A stretch of 64,000 nt of DNA, taken from assembly GCF_046630445.1 (NCBI RefSeq), contig NC_092341.1, positions 259,433,501-259,497,500 on the forward strand, in the 5' to 3' direction. The translations under genes and the position numbers were made by a program. How positions within the stretch are numbered: the stretch's first letter is position 1; the number at the start of each line of letters is the position of its first letter. Below the pieces are notes generated by a model. The model ran no database searches. It was given only the letters and a program-made list of their open reading frames with translations, and was not told where the DNA came from. This document shows positions 21,708 through 36,346 of the stretch, piece after piece. Source of the stretch: Rutidosis leptorrhynchoides (taxonomy: Eukaryota > Streptophyta > Magnoliopsida > Asterales > Asteraceae).

Positions 21708-23046
21708 AAATTATTCTTGTATTATCTTGCTTAATTAACTATTTATTATTTATGTAACTGTTCAATCATCATCAACATCCTATAATCATCATCGATTAAC
21801 ACCATAGAAACATTAACACCATCCTCATTATCATTCATCATTATAATCATAATCATAACTTAACATCACTACATCATACAATCTTCATCATCATCCTAAT
21901 TCTATATTCTCTTCATCAATATCATCATCGGTCTCATTTCACCATCACCATTATAACACTATCATCGTCCATTATCATCTCATCGTCAAAATTATCACAC
22001 CATCGAATCATGATCAACACTGCATCATAATAATCGTAACTCGCCTTCACTGTTACTCATCACCATTATTTTATCTTTAATATTTATGTTTTAAACCCAC
22101 AAGATCATCGAATATTAATTTGAAGTGTAGCTGTAGCAGTCACAACACAGCAACAGCAGCGAAAGAGGTAAGAGTAGTAGCGAGTTGCAGGTTGTTTGTT
22201 GGTTTGAAGATGAGAGAGAGAGCAAAAAGGTAGAGAAAGAGACGGTGGTTACATCTGCAGCAGACGGAAGTGGTGGTGAGTTTGATGGTGAAGGTGATGA
22301 CCAGTAGGAGGTGGTGTATTACAATGGTGGGTGGTTGTTTGACACGTAAATGAGGAGATAGGGGATGGTGGATAACGGTTTCAACAAAAGAGAGAACGAG
22401 AGAGAGATAAAGGGTGAAGATTTCTTTGATGATGGAAGGTGGCCGGTAGGTAGTTATGGTGGTGGTGCTCATGGTGGTAACCGGTGGTGATCAAGGGTGA
22501 TGAGTGGTGGCGGCTAAAGTGATGATGAAGAAGAAGATTTGCCAAGTTTGATCTCTAAATGCATGTGTAATGTTTTTGTATAAATATAAGAGATATAGTT
22601 TAGTTAGGTAGATAAGAATAGAAAACAGTAACCCTTAATAATTCACGGACTATTTAGACTGTTACTCTGCCGACAGTTTATCACGGTTGACTATATCGTG
22701 TCCATTGCTAAACAGTTAACGTATAAAAGTGTCCCTAACAATCCCAAATTTTTAGATTAAATATATTTAATTATTTCACTCACTAACTGTTTGAAACCAG
22801 ATCAAAAAGGTTCGATAATTATTTATTTTCTGTTCCAATTTATACGTACGGAGTACTAATATTTAAACTTAAAAAGATAAAAATATTTTTAACAAATCTA
22901 ACATCTTCGTAATCGATTTACAGTTCAACTTTTATTTTAGTCCTTCATGAACATGTAATATATCTATATTAAAACTACTGAAACGTCAACCGAGTGTTAC
23001 TGACGTTTACTAATTAGGTTCGAAATCATTCATTTTCAATATACAC

Positions 23047-23048
<2 letters not shown>

Positions 23049-23125
<77 letters not shown>
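23049..23125. repeat. (TA)n microsatellite in M 3' LTR
   Basis: About 75 bp of TA; the 5' LTR has only about 12 bp at this site (34743-34755). Confidence 0.93.
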
Positions 23126-23127
<2 letters not shown>

Positions 23128-23210
23128 TCTTAATTAACAAGTTTAAGTAAATAAATATATTAATTTGATTCTTTTAAACAACTAAATATAATATTATATA
23201 TTTACAAGTA

Positions 23211-23241
<31 letters not shown>

Positions 23242-23255
23242 TATATTATATATTT

Positions 23256-23357
23256 ACATATAATTAACATATAATAATAATCAAACTAGTTTATGTATAT
23301 TACTTATTTAATTTAGTAATATATTTGTTATTTCAAAGGTTATATATATATATTTAC

Positions 23358-23420
<63 letters not shown>
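23256..23420. repeat. copy of an upstream LTR segment inserted between TA runs
   Basis: 23256-23363 repeats 20555-20690 of the same LTR (ATAATTAACATATAATAATA onward) and then runs into (TA)n. The 5' LTR has no such copy at the matching place (34838-34866). Confidence 0.85.
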
Positions 23421-23425
<5 letters not shown>

Positions 23426-23613
23426 AATATATATGTAACTATTTACTAATAGTTGTTCGTGAATCGTCGGGAATGGTCGAAGGTCAATTGAATATATGAA
23501 ATAGTTCAAAATTTTTGAGATCCAACCTAACAGACTTTGCTTATCATGTTGAAAATACAATATCGTATCGAGAGTTTGATTTAAAATTAGTCGAAATTTT
23601 TCGGGTCACTACA

Positions 23614-24502
23614 GTACCTACCCGTTAAAGAAATTTCGTCTCGAAATTTGAGTGAGGTCGTCATGGTTAACCATAAAAATGTTTTCATGACGAATATGAA
23701 TTGATAATTAGAGTTTTATCACCGTTGAGTAATATGAATAAAACAATTCGATTACTCGAAGCATATGAATGAAGCTGTCTCAAAAGATTGAGATCGAGAT
23801 TTAACTTTTGATGTAGTCACGGTGAATTTCCGGAATTCAAGGGATTTGGAGAAAATCTTCGAATCTAAAAGATTTGATTCTTTGGTAATTAAGGAAATTA
23901 GGATCTCTATAATTAAATGTGGTTATCAGTCCTGATTGCTCTGTCGGATATTTTCACTATAAATCAACTTCCTACATTCCATTACTTTCACCATTTCAAT
24001 ACTTTCTTTCTTAATTCATACATCCAAAAGATTGTGAAAATGCTTAATCCCGTTCTAATCCTTAAAATTTTTCTAATTATCATTTCTGTCATCCTTCTTT
24101 TCAATCTTCAACCAAAAAAATCTATTTACTTCTACTATTACCTTGACACTATTCTTAATTCTACCGTGTATTTATTTTGCTATCTGTATTAACATCCACG
24201 GTTTGTAATCTCCGTGTTGTTATTGGACTTTATATTTTCTCTTATAATTTGGAGCTCTTTGCCTTTTTTATTCTCTTCTCGACCTCTAGTAAAGCGAGTA
24301 ACGGTCCAGAATTCGTAAGTATGGAGTTTTGAATGACCGTGGCTAATGTTCTAAGAGAGAAATTCTGATGGCACGCTCTTGATTGGTTAAATTACCAGAA
24401 TTTAAGAGAAAAGATTTAACTATCAAGAAAATTTGTTCTTGATATGTTTATAGATTAGATAGAATGTAAGAGTCGTGTAGCATGGCACATGATGATGTTA
24501 TG
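23614..24502 (-). other. M internal region, 3' end
   Basis: Starts with the PPT-like block next to the 3' LTR. No coding frame supported (23917-24192 looks incidental). It aligns in reverse orientation with 52300-53328 of LARD2, for example around GAGTCGTGTAGCATGGCACA. Confidence 0.7.
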
Positions 24503-27500
24503 TGTAGTGACCCGAACTTTTCCATGTTTATATATATTAATTGAGATTGATATTTACATGATTAAATGTTTCCAACATTTTAAGCAATCAAACTTGTTAA
24601 GACTTGATTAATTGAAATATGTTTCATATAGACAATTGACCACCCAAGTTGACCGGCGATTCACGAACGTTAAAACTTGTAAAAACAACATGACGATATA
24701 TATATGGATATACATATGGTTAACATGAGATTATGATAAGTAAGTATCTCCATAAGTATATTAACAATGAATTATATACATATAAACAAGACTACTAACT
24801 TAAGGATTTCGAAACGAGACATATATGTAACGATTATCGTTGTAACGACATTTAAATGTATATATATCATATTAAGATATATTAATATTAATATATCATA
24901 ATATCATGATAATATAATAATTTAACATCTCATTAGATATAATAAACAATGGGTTAACAACATTAATTGAGATCGTTAACTTAAAGGTTTCAAAACAACA
25001 CTTACATGTAACGACTAACGATGACTTAACGACTCAGTTAAAATGTATATACATGTAGTGTATTTAGATGTATTAAAATACTTTTGGAAGACTTCAAGAC
25101 ATATATCAAAACACTCATACTTAACGAAAATGGTTACAGTTACTTTTCCATTCTTTTCTTTCATCAAGAATTCTAGTCGTATTCTTACCCGTATTATACA
25201 CAGCTTCAAAACGTACTTACTATGAGTATATACCAATAGGAACTAGCATGGGATTCCACTCTTGATTATGTCATGTATGACTAATCAATTTTAACTTCTA
25301 CCATGAGCTAGTCAACTAACTAGAACTCCTTTTAACCCCACTCACCAATTACCACTCATCATTCACTCCATTTCACTTCCAATCCTCTTTCTAATTCTCT
25401 CTCAACACACACACACTATTATGAACGTATTTTTCCAGTAGTTAATCATCATCTTCATCAAAAATCACTTCAAGAATCAAGCTATAATCATCATAGGAAG
25501 AACACTTCAAGAACACTTCAAAAATCCCTTCAAGTTTACTAATTTACTTCCAAGCTTTCTAATCCATTCCAAGTAATCATCTAAGATCAAGAAACCTTTG
25601 TTATATACAGTAGGTTATCTTTCTTATTCAAGGTAATATTCATATTCAAACTTTGATTCAATTTCTATAAATATAAACTATCTTAATTCGAGTAAAAATC
25701 TTACTTGAACTTGTTTTTGTGTCATGATCCTACTTCAAGAACTTTCAAGCCATCCAAGATCCTTTGAAGCTAGATCATTTCTTGTCACTTCCAGTAGGTT
25801 TACCTACTAAACTTGAGGTAGTAATGATGTTCATAACATCATTCGATTCATATATATAAAACTATCTTATTCGAAGGTTTAAACTCGTAATCACTAGAAC
25901 ATAGTTTAGTTAATTCTAAACTTGTTCGCAAACAAAAGTTAATCCTTCTAACTTGAATTTTAAAATTAACTACACACATGTTCTATATCTATATGATATG
26001 GTAACTTAATGATTTAAAACCTGGAAACACGAAAAATACCGTAAAACCGGATTTACGCCGTCGTAGTAACACCGCGGGCTGTTTTGGGTTAGTTAATTAA
26101 AAACTATGATAAACTTTGATTTAAAAGTTTTTATTCTGATAAAATGATTTTTATTATGAACATGAAACTATATCCAAAAATTATGGTTAAACTCAAAGTG
26201 GAAGTATGTTTTCTAAAATGGTCATCTAGACGTCGTTCTTTCGACTGAAATGACTACCTTTACAAAAATGACTTGTAACTTATTTTTCCGACTATAAACC
26301 TATACTTTTCTGTTTAGATTCATAAAATAGAGTTCAATATGAAACCATAGCAATTTGATTCACTCAAAACGGATTTAAAATGAAGAAGTTATGGGTAAAA
26401 CAAGATTGGATAATTTTTCTCATTTTAGCTACGTGAAAATTGGTAACAAATCTATTCCAACCATAACTTAATCAACTTGTATTGTATATTATGTAATCTT
26501 GAGATACCATAGACACGTATACAATGTTTCGACCTATCATGTCGACACATCTATATATATTTCGGAACAACCATAGACACTCTATATGTGAATGTTGGAG
26601 TTAACTATACATGGTTGAGGTTGATTCCAAAATATATATAGTTTGAGTTGTGATCAATACTGAGATATGTATACACTGGGTCGTGGATTGATTCAAGATA
26701 ATATTTATCAATTTATTTCTGTACATCTAACTGTGGACAACTAGTTGTAGGTTACTAACGAGGACAGCTGACTTAATAAACTTAAAACATCAAAATATAT
26801 TAAAAGTGTTGTAAATATATTTTAAACATACTTTGATATATATGTATATATTGTTATAGGTTCGTGAATCAACCAGTGGCCAAGTCTTACTTCCCGACGA
26901 AGTAAAAATCTGTGAAAGTGAGTTATAGTCCCACTTTTAAAATCTAATATTTTTGGGATGAGAATACATGCAGGTTTTATAAATGATTTACAAAATAGAC
27001 ACAAGTACGTGAAACTACATTCTATGGTTGAATTATCGAAATCGAATATGCCCCTTTTTATTAAGTCTGGTAATCTAAGAATTAGGGAACAGACACCCTA
27101 ATTGACGCGAATCCTAAAGATAGATCTATTGGGCCTAACAAACCCCATCCAAAGTACCGGATGCTTTAGTACTTTGAAATTTATATCATATCCGAAGGGT
27201 GTCCCGGAATGATGGGGATATTCTTATATATATGCATCTTGTTAATGTCGGTTACCAGGTGTTCACCATATGAATGATTTTTATCTCTATGTATGGGATG
27301 TGTATTGAAATATGAAATCTTGTGATCTATTGTTACGATTTGATATATATAGGTTAAACCTATAACTCACCAACATTTTTGTTGACGTTTAAAGCATGTT
27401 TATTCTCAGGTGAATACTAAGAGCTTCCGCTGTTGCATACTAAAATAAGGACAAGATTTGGAGTCCATGTTTGTATGATATTGTGTAAAAACTGCATTCA

Positions 27501-27753
27501 AGAAACTGATTTCGATGTAACATATTTGTATTGTAAACCATTATGTAATGGTCGTGTGTAAACAGGATATTTTAGATTATCATTATTTGATAATCTACGT
27601 AAAGCTTTTTAAACCTTTATTTATGAAATAAAGGTTATGGTTTGTTTTAAAAGTGAATGCAGTCTTTGAAAAACGTCTCATATAGAGGTCAAAACCTCGC
27701 AACGAAATCAATTAATATGGAACTTTTTTAATCAATAAGAACGGGACATTTCA
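24503..27753 (+). mobile_element. gypsy solo LTR (3251 bp) in M, TSD TTATG
   Basis: Starts TGTAGTGACCCGAAC and ends CGGGACATTTCA; TTATG at 24498-24502 and 27754-27758. M's internal sequence is continuous across it when compared with LARD2. Same family as 41930-45193 (opposite orientation). No primer site or coding sequence. Confidence 0.93.
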
Positions 27754-27758
27754 TTATG

Positions 27759-29999
27759 GTCTGTGAATCATCATGTTCCATTTGGAAACTCAGCATGACT
27801 TACTGTAATATAATCACGTTGATCAAGTGTCATTATATTATACTAACTCATGCATCAGTTCCCAACATTACTTCAATAACAATCATATTTTAAGCTTGAA
27901 AGTTTACAGAATATAGAAACTAACAGTTTCTATATGATGTAACACTGATAGCACGAAGAGATTAATGATTTCGGATAAGAATAGTTATGAAAATATCTTC
28001 AGAAATATGGAGGATATTTATAATGAAAGATACGATGATATCTTGGAATTTCTAATATTGAAGGATGGTGAAGAAAATTTGTCCGCAAGAGTTTGGAGTC
28101 AGAAACAAGGTATTCGCTAAAGATTTTATCAGAAACAGAATCATCAGAATTCTTAATGTACAAGTTTAGTCTTTGTGATTTGTTCAGAGACTCCTTCGTA
28201 GTTTGCTCAATTAGTTTTTCAGTTTCAAACTTTTTCTGAGCTTTGCCAACATACAATTCTTTATCATCAACTTTTGACTATTGAGATCATTTACAGTTTT
28301 TGTTGCTTCATTCAACTTTTTAAAATTCAGAGCATTAATTCGCAGACTGGGTGCTTTTCAGAATTTCAGAATGAAAGATCATAATTCTAAGAGATAAATG
28401 TTATATGGATACATATAATTGTTGATGTGGAAACGTTGCGAGACTCACAATACAGATTTGCTGATTCCCGGTAATTGCTATGGCATTTCTTGTTACAAGA
28501 TGCGGATGAGTACATGATGAGACTTCAATAGATAATTATAGTGATTTGTTGGAGGGATTTAAACCAAGGAGTGACGAGGTTTCTGGTACATCTGTTGGTA
28601 ATATGGTGGAATATAAAAGGTTCTCCGGTAACAATAAAAGAGCACGCATATATATCAAGGTTATAGTAAGGCTAGTCCGACTGAAAATTCGAAGTTGACT
28701 TGCTGGAGCTGTGACAAATTTGGCTAATTTGAAAAGAGTTGCAATGTTATTTTCGGTAATAACAATGCCAAAGGAGCTAGCACGGACACGTGTTAAACGT
28801 TTACTCAGGTTCCGAGTGTTTTTAGGTGCATAACTATATGCATCAATCTTTTCTTCCGTAGATGAAGTGTGGTTGGTTCATCCTCTCGATTGAGGTGTTT
28901 TCAAAAATCATGAAAGGTTTGAACGCAGATTGGAATCGTCTAGATACAAATGAGGTTTAATTTGAAATCAAGTGGCAAACTTGAAGAAATATTTAGTTTC
29001 ATATATTATAATCAATATTTTAATTCATTTTAATTGTCCAATGTTATTAGTCCACAGTCGATAGTCCACAGATAACAGTCCAATAATTCATATATAATTT
29101 AATATATAATATTCGAATTAATTAATACGTATCGTGACCCGTGTACATGTCTCAGACTCGATCACAACTTAAAGTATATATATTATTATAGAATCAACCT
29201 CAACCCTGTATAGCTAACTCTCGCATTACTGCATATAGAGTGTCTATGGTTGTTCCAAATAATATATATAGATGGGTCGATATGATATGTCAAAACCTTG
29301 TATACGTGTCCCGATATTTAAAGTGCGTAAAATAAATAACAGAAATTAAATGACGATAAATAAAATTGCGATAAATAAATTGTGATAAATAAAATGTAAT
29401 CAGTTAGCTAAGAACAGTTAGCTAGGAATAGTTAGCGTGGATTCTTAACAAAATTTCTCATAGTTAATTTGTTTGTTTCTAACAAATTTTATTTTGTCCA
29501 ATGTTTTCTTCATTATGCCACTTGTTGAATTCTGATAAATCAAAATCCAAATATGAATTTTGAATGAAAATGGTTATTCTGCTGTGAATGGATACGTATA
29601 TCTGTAGATGTAAGTAGGATAGTAAATGAATGTTGAATCAGATTTGAAGAATATACAGTGTAACTTATTAATGTGAAAAATAAATATTTCTAGGGTTACC
29701 TACCCGTTAAAATATTTTCATCATTAACAGTTTGTACAAAAGAATTTTTAATTACAATCTTTATGAAAATATACTTACATATATATCTTCTTCAGATGTA
29801 ATCATGGGTTTAATGAGTTAATATGATATTAAACTCATTTGAGTTACCGGTAGAACAAGAATATATGTTCTCTAAAATATTAGAGATTACATAATCATCA
29901 TGAAGAACGAAGATAACCGATGTAGAACAAGATGTAGAACGAAGATTATGCTCGAGGTATAGATTGCGATGTTGAGGCATGTGATGTTGAAACTTGGGT
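27759..29999 (-). other. M internal region, middle
   Basis: No pol domain in any frame that I can see. One 85-codon stretch (27999-28256, minus) matches 51910-52170 of LARD2 around NKSQRLNLY / DKSQGLNLL, so it is a shared relic rather than a proven gene. Confidence 0.6.
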
Positions 30000-30535
30000 T
30001 GTTAGTGGTACTGGTGTTGATGTTGATGGTACTGTTGGTGCTGGTGATGTTGCTGAAACTGGTAGGTTTTGCACCACGTTTTCCAAATTGATTACTCGAG
30101 CGTGAAGTTCATTCACTTCTTCCATTATTCCGGGATGATTGTCGGTTCAGACGAGCGGATGAATGAGGTTTAGAATCTGAGATAGTATATGATCGTGATG
30201 AGATACTCTAGAAATGAGAGAGAAAATGGTATCTCGAACAGGTTCGCCGGTAAATGCTTCAGGTTCATTGTCAAGAGGTGAATTCGGTTGGTGAAAGGGA
30301 TCGCCTTCTTCGCGTCTCCATTGATTAAGTCAACTACGAACCCATCAAATGAATTGGGGATGGCTGATTTGGTTGATTCATTCTGGTGACGCTGCTTTCG
30401 GAGCTCGAGTGAAACTCCATATCGGAATAGCTGTCGGAATAACTATCGGAATAGCTATCGGAATCTGAGGACTCGAACTGGTTGAGGGATTCATCTCGTA
30501 CGATCAGATGAAGGATTTTCGATAAGAAATAGATT
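30000..30535 (-). pseudogene. gag-like ORF of M, frameshifted
   Basis: Homologous to the intact LARD2 ORF (50073-50519). The N-terminal acidic/Ser head contains a 12-bp unit repeated about four times (SDSYSDSYSDSYSD, 30420-30470) where LARD2 has one to two. MEFHSSSESSV follows, then a stop, and farther down the coiled-coil end (EEVNELHARV) near 30070-30125. A single-base shift near the start and stops break it. Confidence 0.6.
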
Positions 30536-30889
30536 ATAGGATGTAGATTAGTACCTTGCAATACATAATCTACATATGCATATATAATACTAAAATCCCA
30601 TAAGTTACGGAGGAATCTACGGAAGCTGTCAGGTAAAGGTAACAATAACAGATACGCTAAGATATGAATTTTATCTATACACTGTCTATGCAATAGAGGC
30701 AGTAAGACATGTCTAGACTAAGAATGATAAGCAGGTAATTTCCTAAGGATGATAAGTAGATGATTTCCGACTAGAAATGATAAGCAAAACTTTTGACATG
30801 CAGACACGGTCGAAGTCCAGACCCACTAATGCATCTAAATAACTATCAGTTAGACACACTAATGCAAGACCTGGTTCGCTAAGACCAAC

Positions 30890-30902
30890 GCTCTGATACC
30901 AA
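30890..30902 (-). other. primer-binding site of M (initiator Met-tRNA)
   Basis: The minus strand reads TTGGTATCAGAGC one base after the 5' LTR end. Confidence 0.88.
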
Positions 30903-32240
30903 CTGTCGTGACCCGTCCTAATCCAATCTGGATGAATACATTACATTTGGTTACATCGCGAGGTACTTGACCTCTATATGATACATTTTACAAACATTGC
31001 ATTCGTTTTGAAAAGAAAAACTTTCCTTGCATCGAAAGTTGACAATATGCATACCATTTCATAATATATCCAACTATAATTGACTTAATAATAATCTTGA
31101 TGAACTCAACGACTCGAATGCAACGTCTTTTGAAATATGTCATGAATGACTCCAAGTAATATCTCTAAAATGAGCAAATGCACAGCGGAAGATTTCTTTA
31201 ATACCTGAGAATAAACATGCTTTAAAGTGTCAACCAAAAGGTTGGTGACTTCATAAGTTTATCGTAAACAATAAAATTCATCATTTTGATAGACCACAAG
31301 ATTTAAATCCTGCATGGTACAAATGGGCCCGAATCCTATACCCACCTATAATGTACATGCGATATCTTTTAAATACAGTACACCTTTCTCGTGTACGAAA
31401 TCATCTTTCATAAATCTTAGTAACCGTACACATATCTTGTGCACAAAAATAACATACACATAACCTGTGTATAAAATCATTCTCTCGATACATAACATTC
31501 ACTTTTTATTGCTTTCATAGCTTGGCTTGGTAACCGACCTTAACATATAATGCGCATAATAATATCCCCAAAATAGAACATCTCGTCTATATAATAATCA
31601 TATAAACTTCGAAGTACTAAACACCACGCCCACTAGCCCTTCCGTCTAGTGAGCATTCTGGGTGGGGGTGTTAAACCCGGTAGCTACCTTTAGGATTCAC
31701 GTCAGTTAGGCATGCACTAATTCTCAAAATTAGTGATGTTCCCTAATTCTTAGGTTACCAAGCAATAATAATCAGGGGAAAAATATTCATATCAATTGTG
31801 GCAATTATCACGTCCACATAATTTAATGGTGGCAATTATCTTGTCTACATAATTCATTTGAGGAATGTTTTGCTTGTGTCTATCTCGTCAAACATTTATA
31901 AAAGCATTTCATGTATTCGCAGTTCAAAATGTATTTCAAAAGCATTTAATAAAGCAGTTGTAAAAGTAGCGCATGTATTCTCAGTCCCAAAAATGTAAAG
32001 AGTAAAAGGGAATCAAATGAACTCACCATACTGTATTTTGTAGTAAAAATACATATGACGTCATTTAACAAGTGTAGGGTTGACCTCGGATTCACGGACC
32101 TATATTAAGTATATATATTAACACATATAATTAACATGTAATAATAATCAAACTAGTTTATGTATATTACTTATTTAATTTAGTAATATATTTGTTATTT
32201 CAAAGGTTATATATATATTTACTTTTAATATTTATACATA

Positions 32241-32541
<301 letters not shown>

Positions 32542-33125
32542 GTGTTATATTGTTAAATCAAAAATTTGTTATATGTAAATATTTATGTAAACAACGTTAT
32601 TAGGTTTAATTTATAATGTATATGTATTATTAATATAGTTATAGTATATGTAATAAGTATATTTTTATATACCAAATATATATTTGTTAAAATGATAGTT
32701 TTAAAAATAATAATTTACTAATAATAATAATAATAACTTTATTAGTAATGATAATACTAATAATAAAAAATGATATTGTTAACAATGATACTAATAATAA
32801 AAGTGATAAAAATAATAGTAATAATAATAATGTTAGTAATGATAATAAAAATAATAATACTCATAATGATAATGAAAATAGTAATTTTACTAAAAATACT
32901 TTTGTTAATAATAATAATTTCAACAATGATAATTTTAGAGATAATACTGATAACAATATTAATAATAATAATAATCCTAATGCTCATTTTAATGATAATA
33001 ATAATAGTAATACTAATCATCTCATAATCATAATCATAATCATAATTATATTTATAATAATAATAATAATAATAAATATGATAATAAATGAAATGGACTA
33101 CCTTTAAAGCTTAAAAAATTTTTTT

Positions 33126-33190
33126 TGCCATGAACGGCACTCGAACCCAAGACCTCTTGCTCACCCATAACACCTTCTAAACCATTCATC
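33126..33190 (-). other. tRNA-like module, 5' LTR copy
   Basis: Same module as 21415-21479, with GGTTCGAGTGCC in place of the perfect B-box. Confidence 0.45.
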
Positions 33191-35054
33191 TATTTCTAAT
33201 TTTCTGATTTATATTCGGTATTTATTCTATATAACCCATACTATTTTGGCCCAACAGCAATTCATATACGGCCCAACAGCAATTCCTAAATCCAAATGAA
33301 GCCCGCTAGTCGATAAGCCCAATCAGGTCTGTTGTTAAATAAAAAAAACTTTACCGTGGCCTGGTTTCGATCTTGTGACCTCTAGATCAATAAACACCCT
33401 TCCACCCACTACACTGTCAAATTATTCTTGTATTATCTTGCTTAATTAACTATTTATTATTTATGTAACTATTCAATCATCATCAACATCCTATAATCAT
33501 CATCGATTAACACCACAGAAATATTAACACCATCCTCATTATCATTCATCATTATAATCATAATCATAACTTAACATCACTACATCATACAATCTTCATC
33601 ATCATGATTCTATATTCTCTTCATCAATGTCATCATCGGTCTCATTTCACCATCACCATTATAACACTATCATCATCCATTATCATCTCATCATCAAAAT
33701 TATCACACCATCGAATCATGATCAATACTGCATCATAATAATTGTAACTCACCTTCACTGTTACTCATCACCATTATTTTATCTTTAATATTTATGTTTT
33801 AAACCCCACTAGATCATCGAATATTAATTTTAAGTGTAGCTGTAGCTGTCACAACACAGCAACAGCAGCGACAGAGGTAAGAGTAGTAGCGAGTTGCAGG
33901 TTGTTTGTTGGTTTGAAGATGAGAGAGAGAGCAAAAAGGTAGAGAAATAGATGGTGGTTGCATCTGCAGCAGAAGGTAGTGGTGGTAAGTTTGATGGTGA
34001 AGGTGATGACCGGTGGGAGGTGGTGTATTACAATGGTGGGTGGTGGTTTGTCACGTAAATGAGGAGATAGGGGATGGTGGATAACGGTTTCAACAAAAGA
34101 GAGAACGAGAGGGAGATGAAGGGTGAAGATTTCTTTGATGATGGAAGGTGGCCGGTGGGTGGTTGTGGTGCTCATGGTGGTAACCGGTGGTGATGAGTGG
34201 TGGCGGCTAAAGTGATGATGAAGAAGAAGATTTGCCAAGTGTGATCTCTAAATGCATGTGTAATGTTTTTGTATAAATATAAGAGATATAGTTTATTTAG
34301 GTAGATAAGAAAAGAAAACAGTGACCCTTAATAATTCACGGACTATTTAGACTGTTACTCTGTCGACAGTTTATCACGGTTGACTATATCGTGTCCATTG
34401 CTAAACAGTTAACGTATAAAAGTGTCCCTAAAACTCCCAAATTTTTAGATTAAATATATTTAATTATTTTACTCATTAACTGTTTGAAACCTGATTAAAA
34501 AGGTTCGATGATTATTTATTTTCTGTTCCAATTTATATGTACGGAGTACTAATATTTAAACTTAAAAAGGTAAAAATATTTTTAACAAATCTAACATCTT
34601 CATAATCATTTTACAGTTCAACTTTTATTTTAGTCCTTCATGAACATGTAATATATCTATATTAAAACTAACGAAATGTCAACTGAGTGTTACTGACGTT
34701 TACTAATTAGGCTCGAAATCATTCATTTTCAATATACACATTCTATATATATATCAAATCTTAATTAACAAGTTTAAGTAAATAAATATATTAATTATAT
34801 TCTTTTAAACAACTAAATATAATATTATATATTTACAAGTAATATATATATATATATATATATTAAAATATATATGTAACTATTTACTAATAGTTGTTCG
34901 TGAATCGTCGGGAATGGTCGAAGGTCAATTGAATATATGAAATAGTTCAAAATTTTTGAGATCCAACCTAACAGACTTTGCTTATCGTGTTGAAAATACA
35001 ATATCGTATCGAGAGTTTGATTTAAAATTAGTTGAAATTTTTCGGGTCACTACA

Positions 35055-35409
35055 TAATGTCTATGTGTTAAGTCCTAGAGTGTAATATTTGATTTTTCGA
35101 TAGGTCTATAGCACCTTTGTTATCACAACATATGGGTATTTCGGATGAGATGATACCGTAATCGAGAAAGGTTTGCTTCATCCATAACACTTGTGCGCAT
35201 GCTCTTCCCATGGCTACATATTCGGCTTCAGTGGTAGACAATGCAACGGATGTTTGCTTCTTTGAGAACCATGACGTTAAGCAGAGCCCCACGAACGCGC
35301 AAACTCCACTTGTGCTTTTTCTATCAATCATTGATCCACCATGATCGGAATCCGCAAAGCACATAATATCAATCCCGGTAAACTTTAGATACCATAACCC
35401 AAGATGCAT
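35055..35409 (-). pseudogene. pol: copia A RNase H (truncated)
   Basis: FADSDHGGSMIDRKSTSGVC, LTSWFSKKQTSVALSTTEAE, CDNKGAIDLSKN: copia RNase H with the Asp and Glu residues visible. Cut at ILHSRT by element M; copy B shows the remaining C-terminus. Confidence 0.92.
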
Positions 35410-36328
35410 TGTTCCCTTTAAGTATCTAAAGATCCTTTTAACGGCCTCTACGTGCGATGTCTTTGGATTTTCTTGAAATCATTCACATAAGCACACACTA
35501 AACATCATGTCGGGTCGACTTGCCGTTAAATAAAGAAGGGATCCAATCATTCCCCTATATTTAGTACTATCAAATGGTTCTCCTTCTCCTTCTAAAGTAA
35601 GTTTCACATTTGTTACCATCGGAGTCGCCATTGGTTTTGAGTTCTCCATTCCGAATTTCTTGAGCATTTCATGAACGTATTTTTGTTGATTGGTGAATGT
35701 TCCATCTTCTAGTTGCTTGATTTGTAGTCCAAGAAAGAACTTGAGTTCACCCATCATGCTCATTTCAAACTCATCATGCATTAACTTAGAAAACTCATTG
35801 CTAAGAGATTCGTTAGTAGATCCAAATACAATATCATCAACATATATTTGAATTATGACTAATCCTTTTCATGCCTTTTGATAAAGAGTGTATTATCAAT
35901 TTTTTCCATTTCAAACCCATTATTTATTAAGAATGTTCTAAGTCTTTCATACCATGCTCTAGGGCTTGTTTAAGTCCATAGAGAGCCTTTTTAAGTTTAT
36001 AAACATGATAAGGTTTTTCGAAATCTTCAAACCCCAGAGGTTGTGATACATAAACTACTTCATTTATGACACCATTTAAAAAGGCACTTTTGACATCCAT
36101 TTGATAAAGTTTGAAATTATTAGCACATGCATATGCAAGCAATATTCTTATTGACTCTAGCCTAGCAACGGGAGCAAATGTTTCATCATAATCAATTCCC
36201 TCTTGTTGGCTAGATCCTTGTGCAACTAGTCTAGCTTTGTTTCTAACTACTTTGCCATCCTCATCTAGTTTATTTCTATAGACCCATTTTGTACCTATGA
36301 TGTTGCTCTCACTCGGTAAAGGAACCAA
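35410..36328 (-). pseudogene. pol: copia A reverse transcriptase
   Basis: KWVYRNKLDEDGKVVRNKAR, EGIDYDETFAPVARLESIRI, KLYQMDVKSAFLNGVINEVV, YGLKQA. After YGLKQA the frame is lost by a one-base deletion, and a second one-base loss lies just before the YVDD active-site sequence (about 35830-35845, readable in another frame). It resumes at MHDEFEMSMMGELKFFLGLQ (35781). Both frameshifts are also in copy B. Confidence 0.9.
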
Positions 36329-36346
36329 ATCCCATACATCACTCCT

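Larger units (their letters stand above)
20398..23613 (-). repeat. 3' LTR of M (right part)
   Basis: Matches 31966-35054 with many point differences and large microsatellite length differences. It ends TCACTACA at 23613 (minus TGTAGTGACCCG). The missing ~1.06 kb would lie beyond the Athila insertion, outside the window. Confidence 0.88.

Noticed and set aside
26822-27004. Conserved short ORF seen in both 3.25-kb solo LTRs (also 42676-42939)
   Set aside because: Present because the LTRs are homologous; no domain, no plausible expression signal, length differs between copies.
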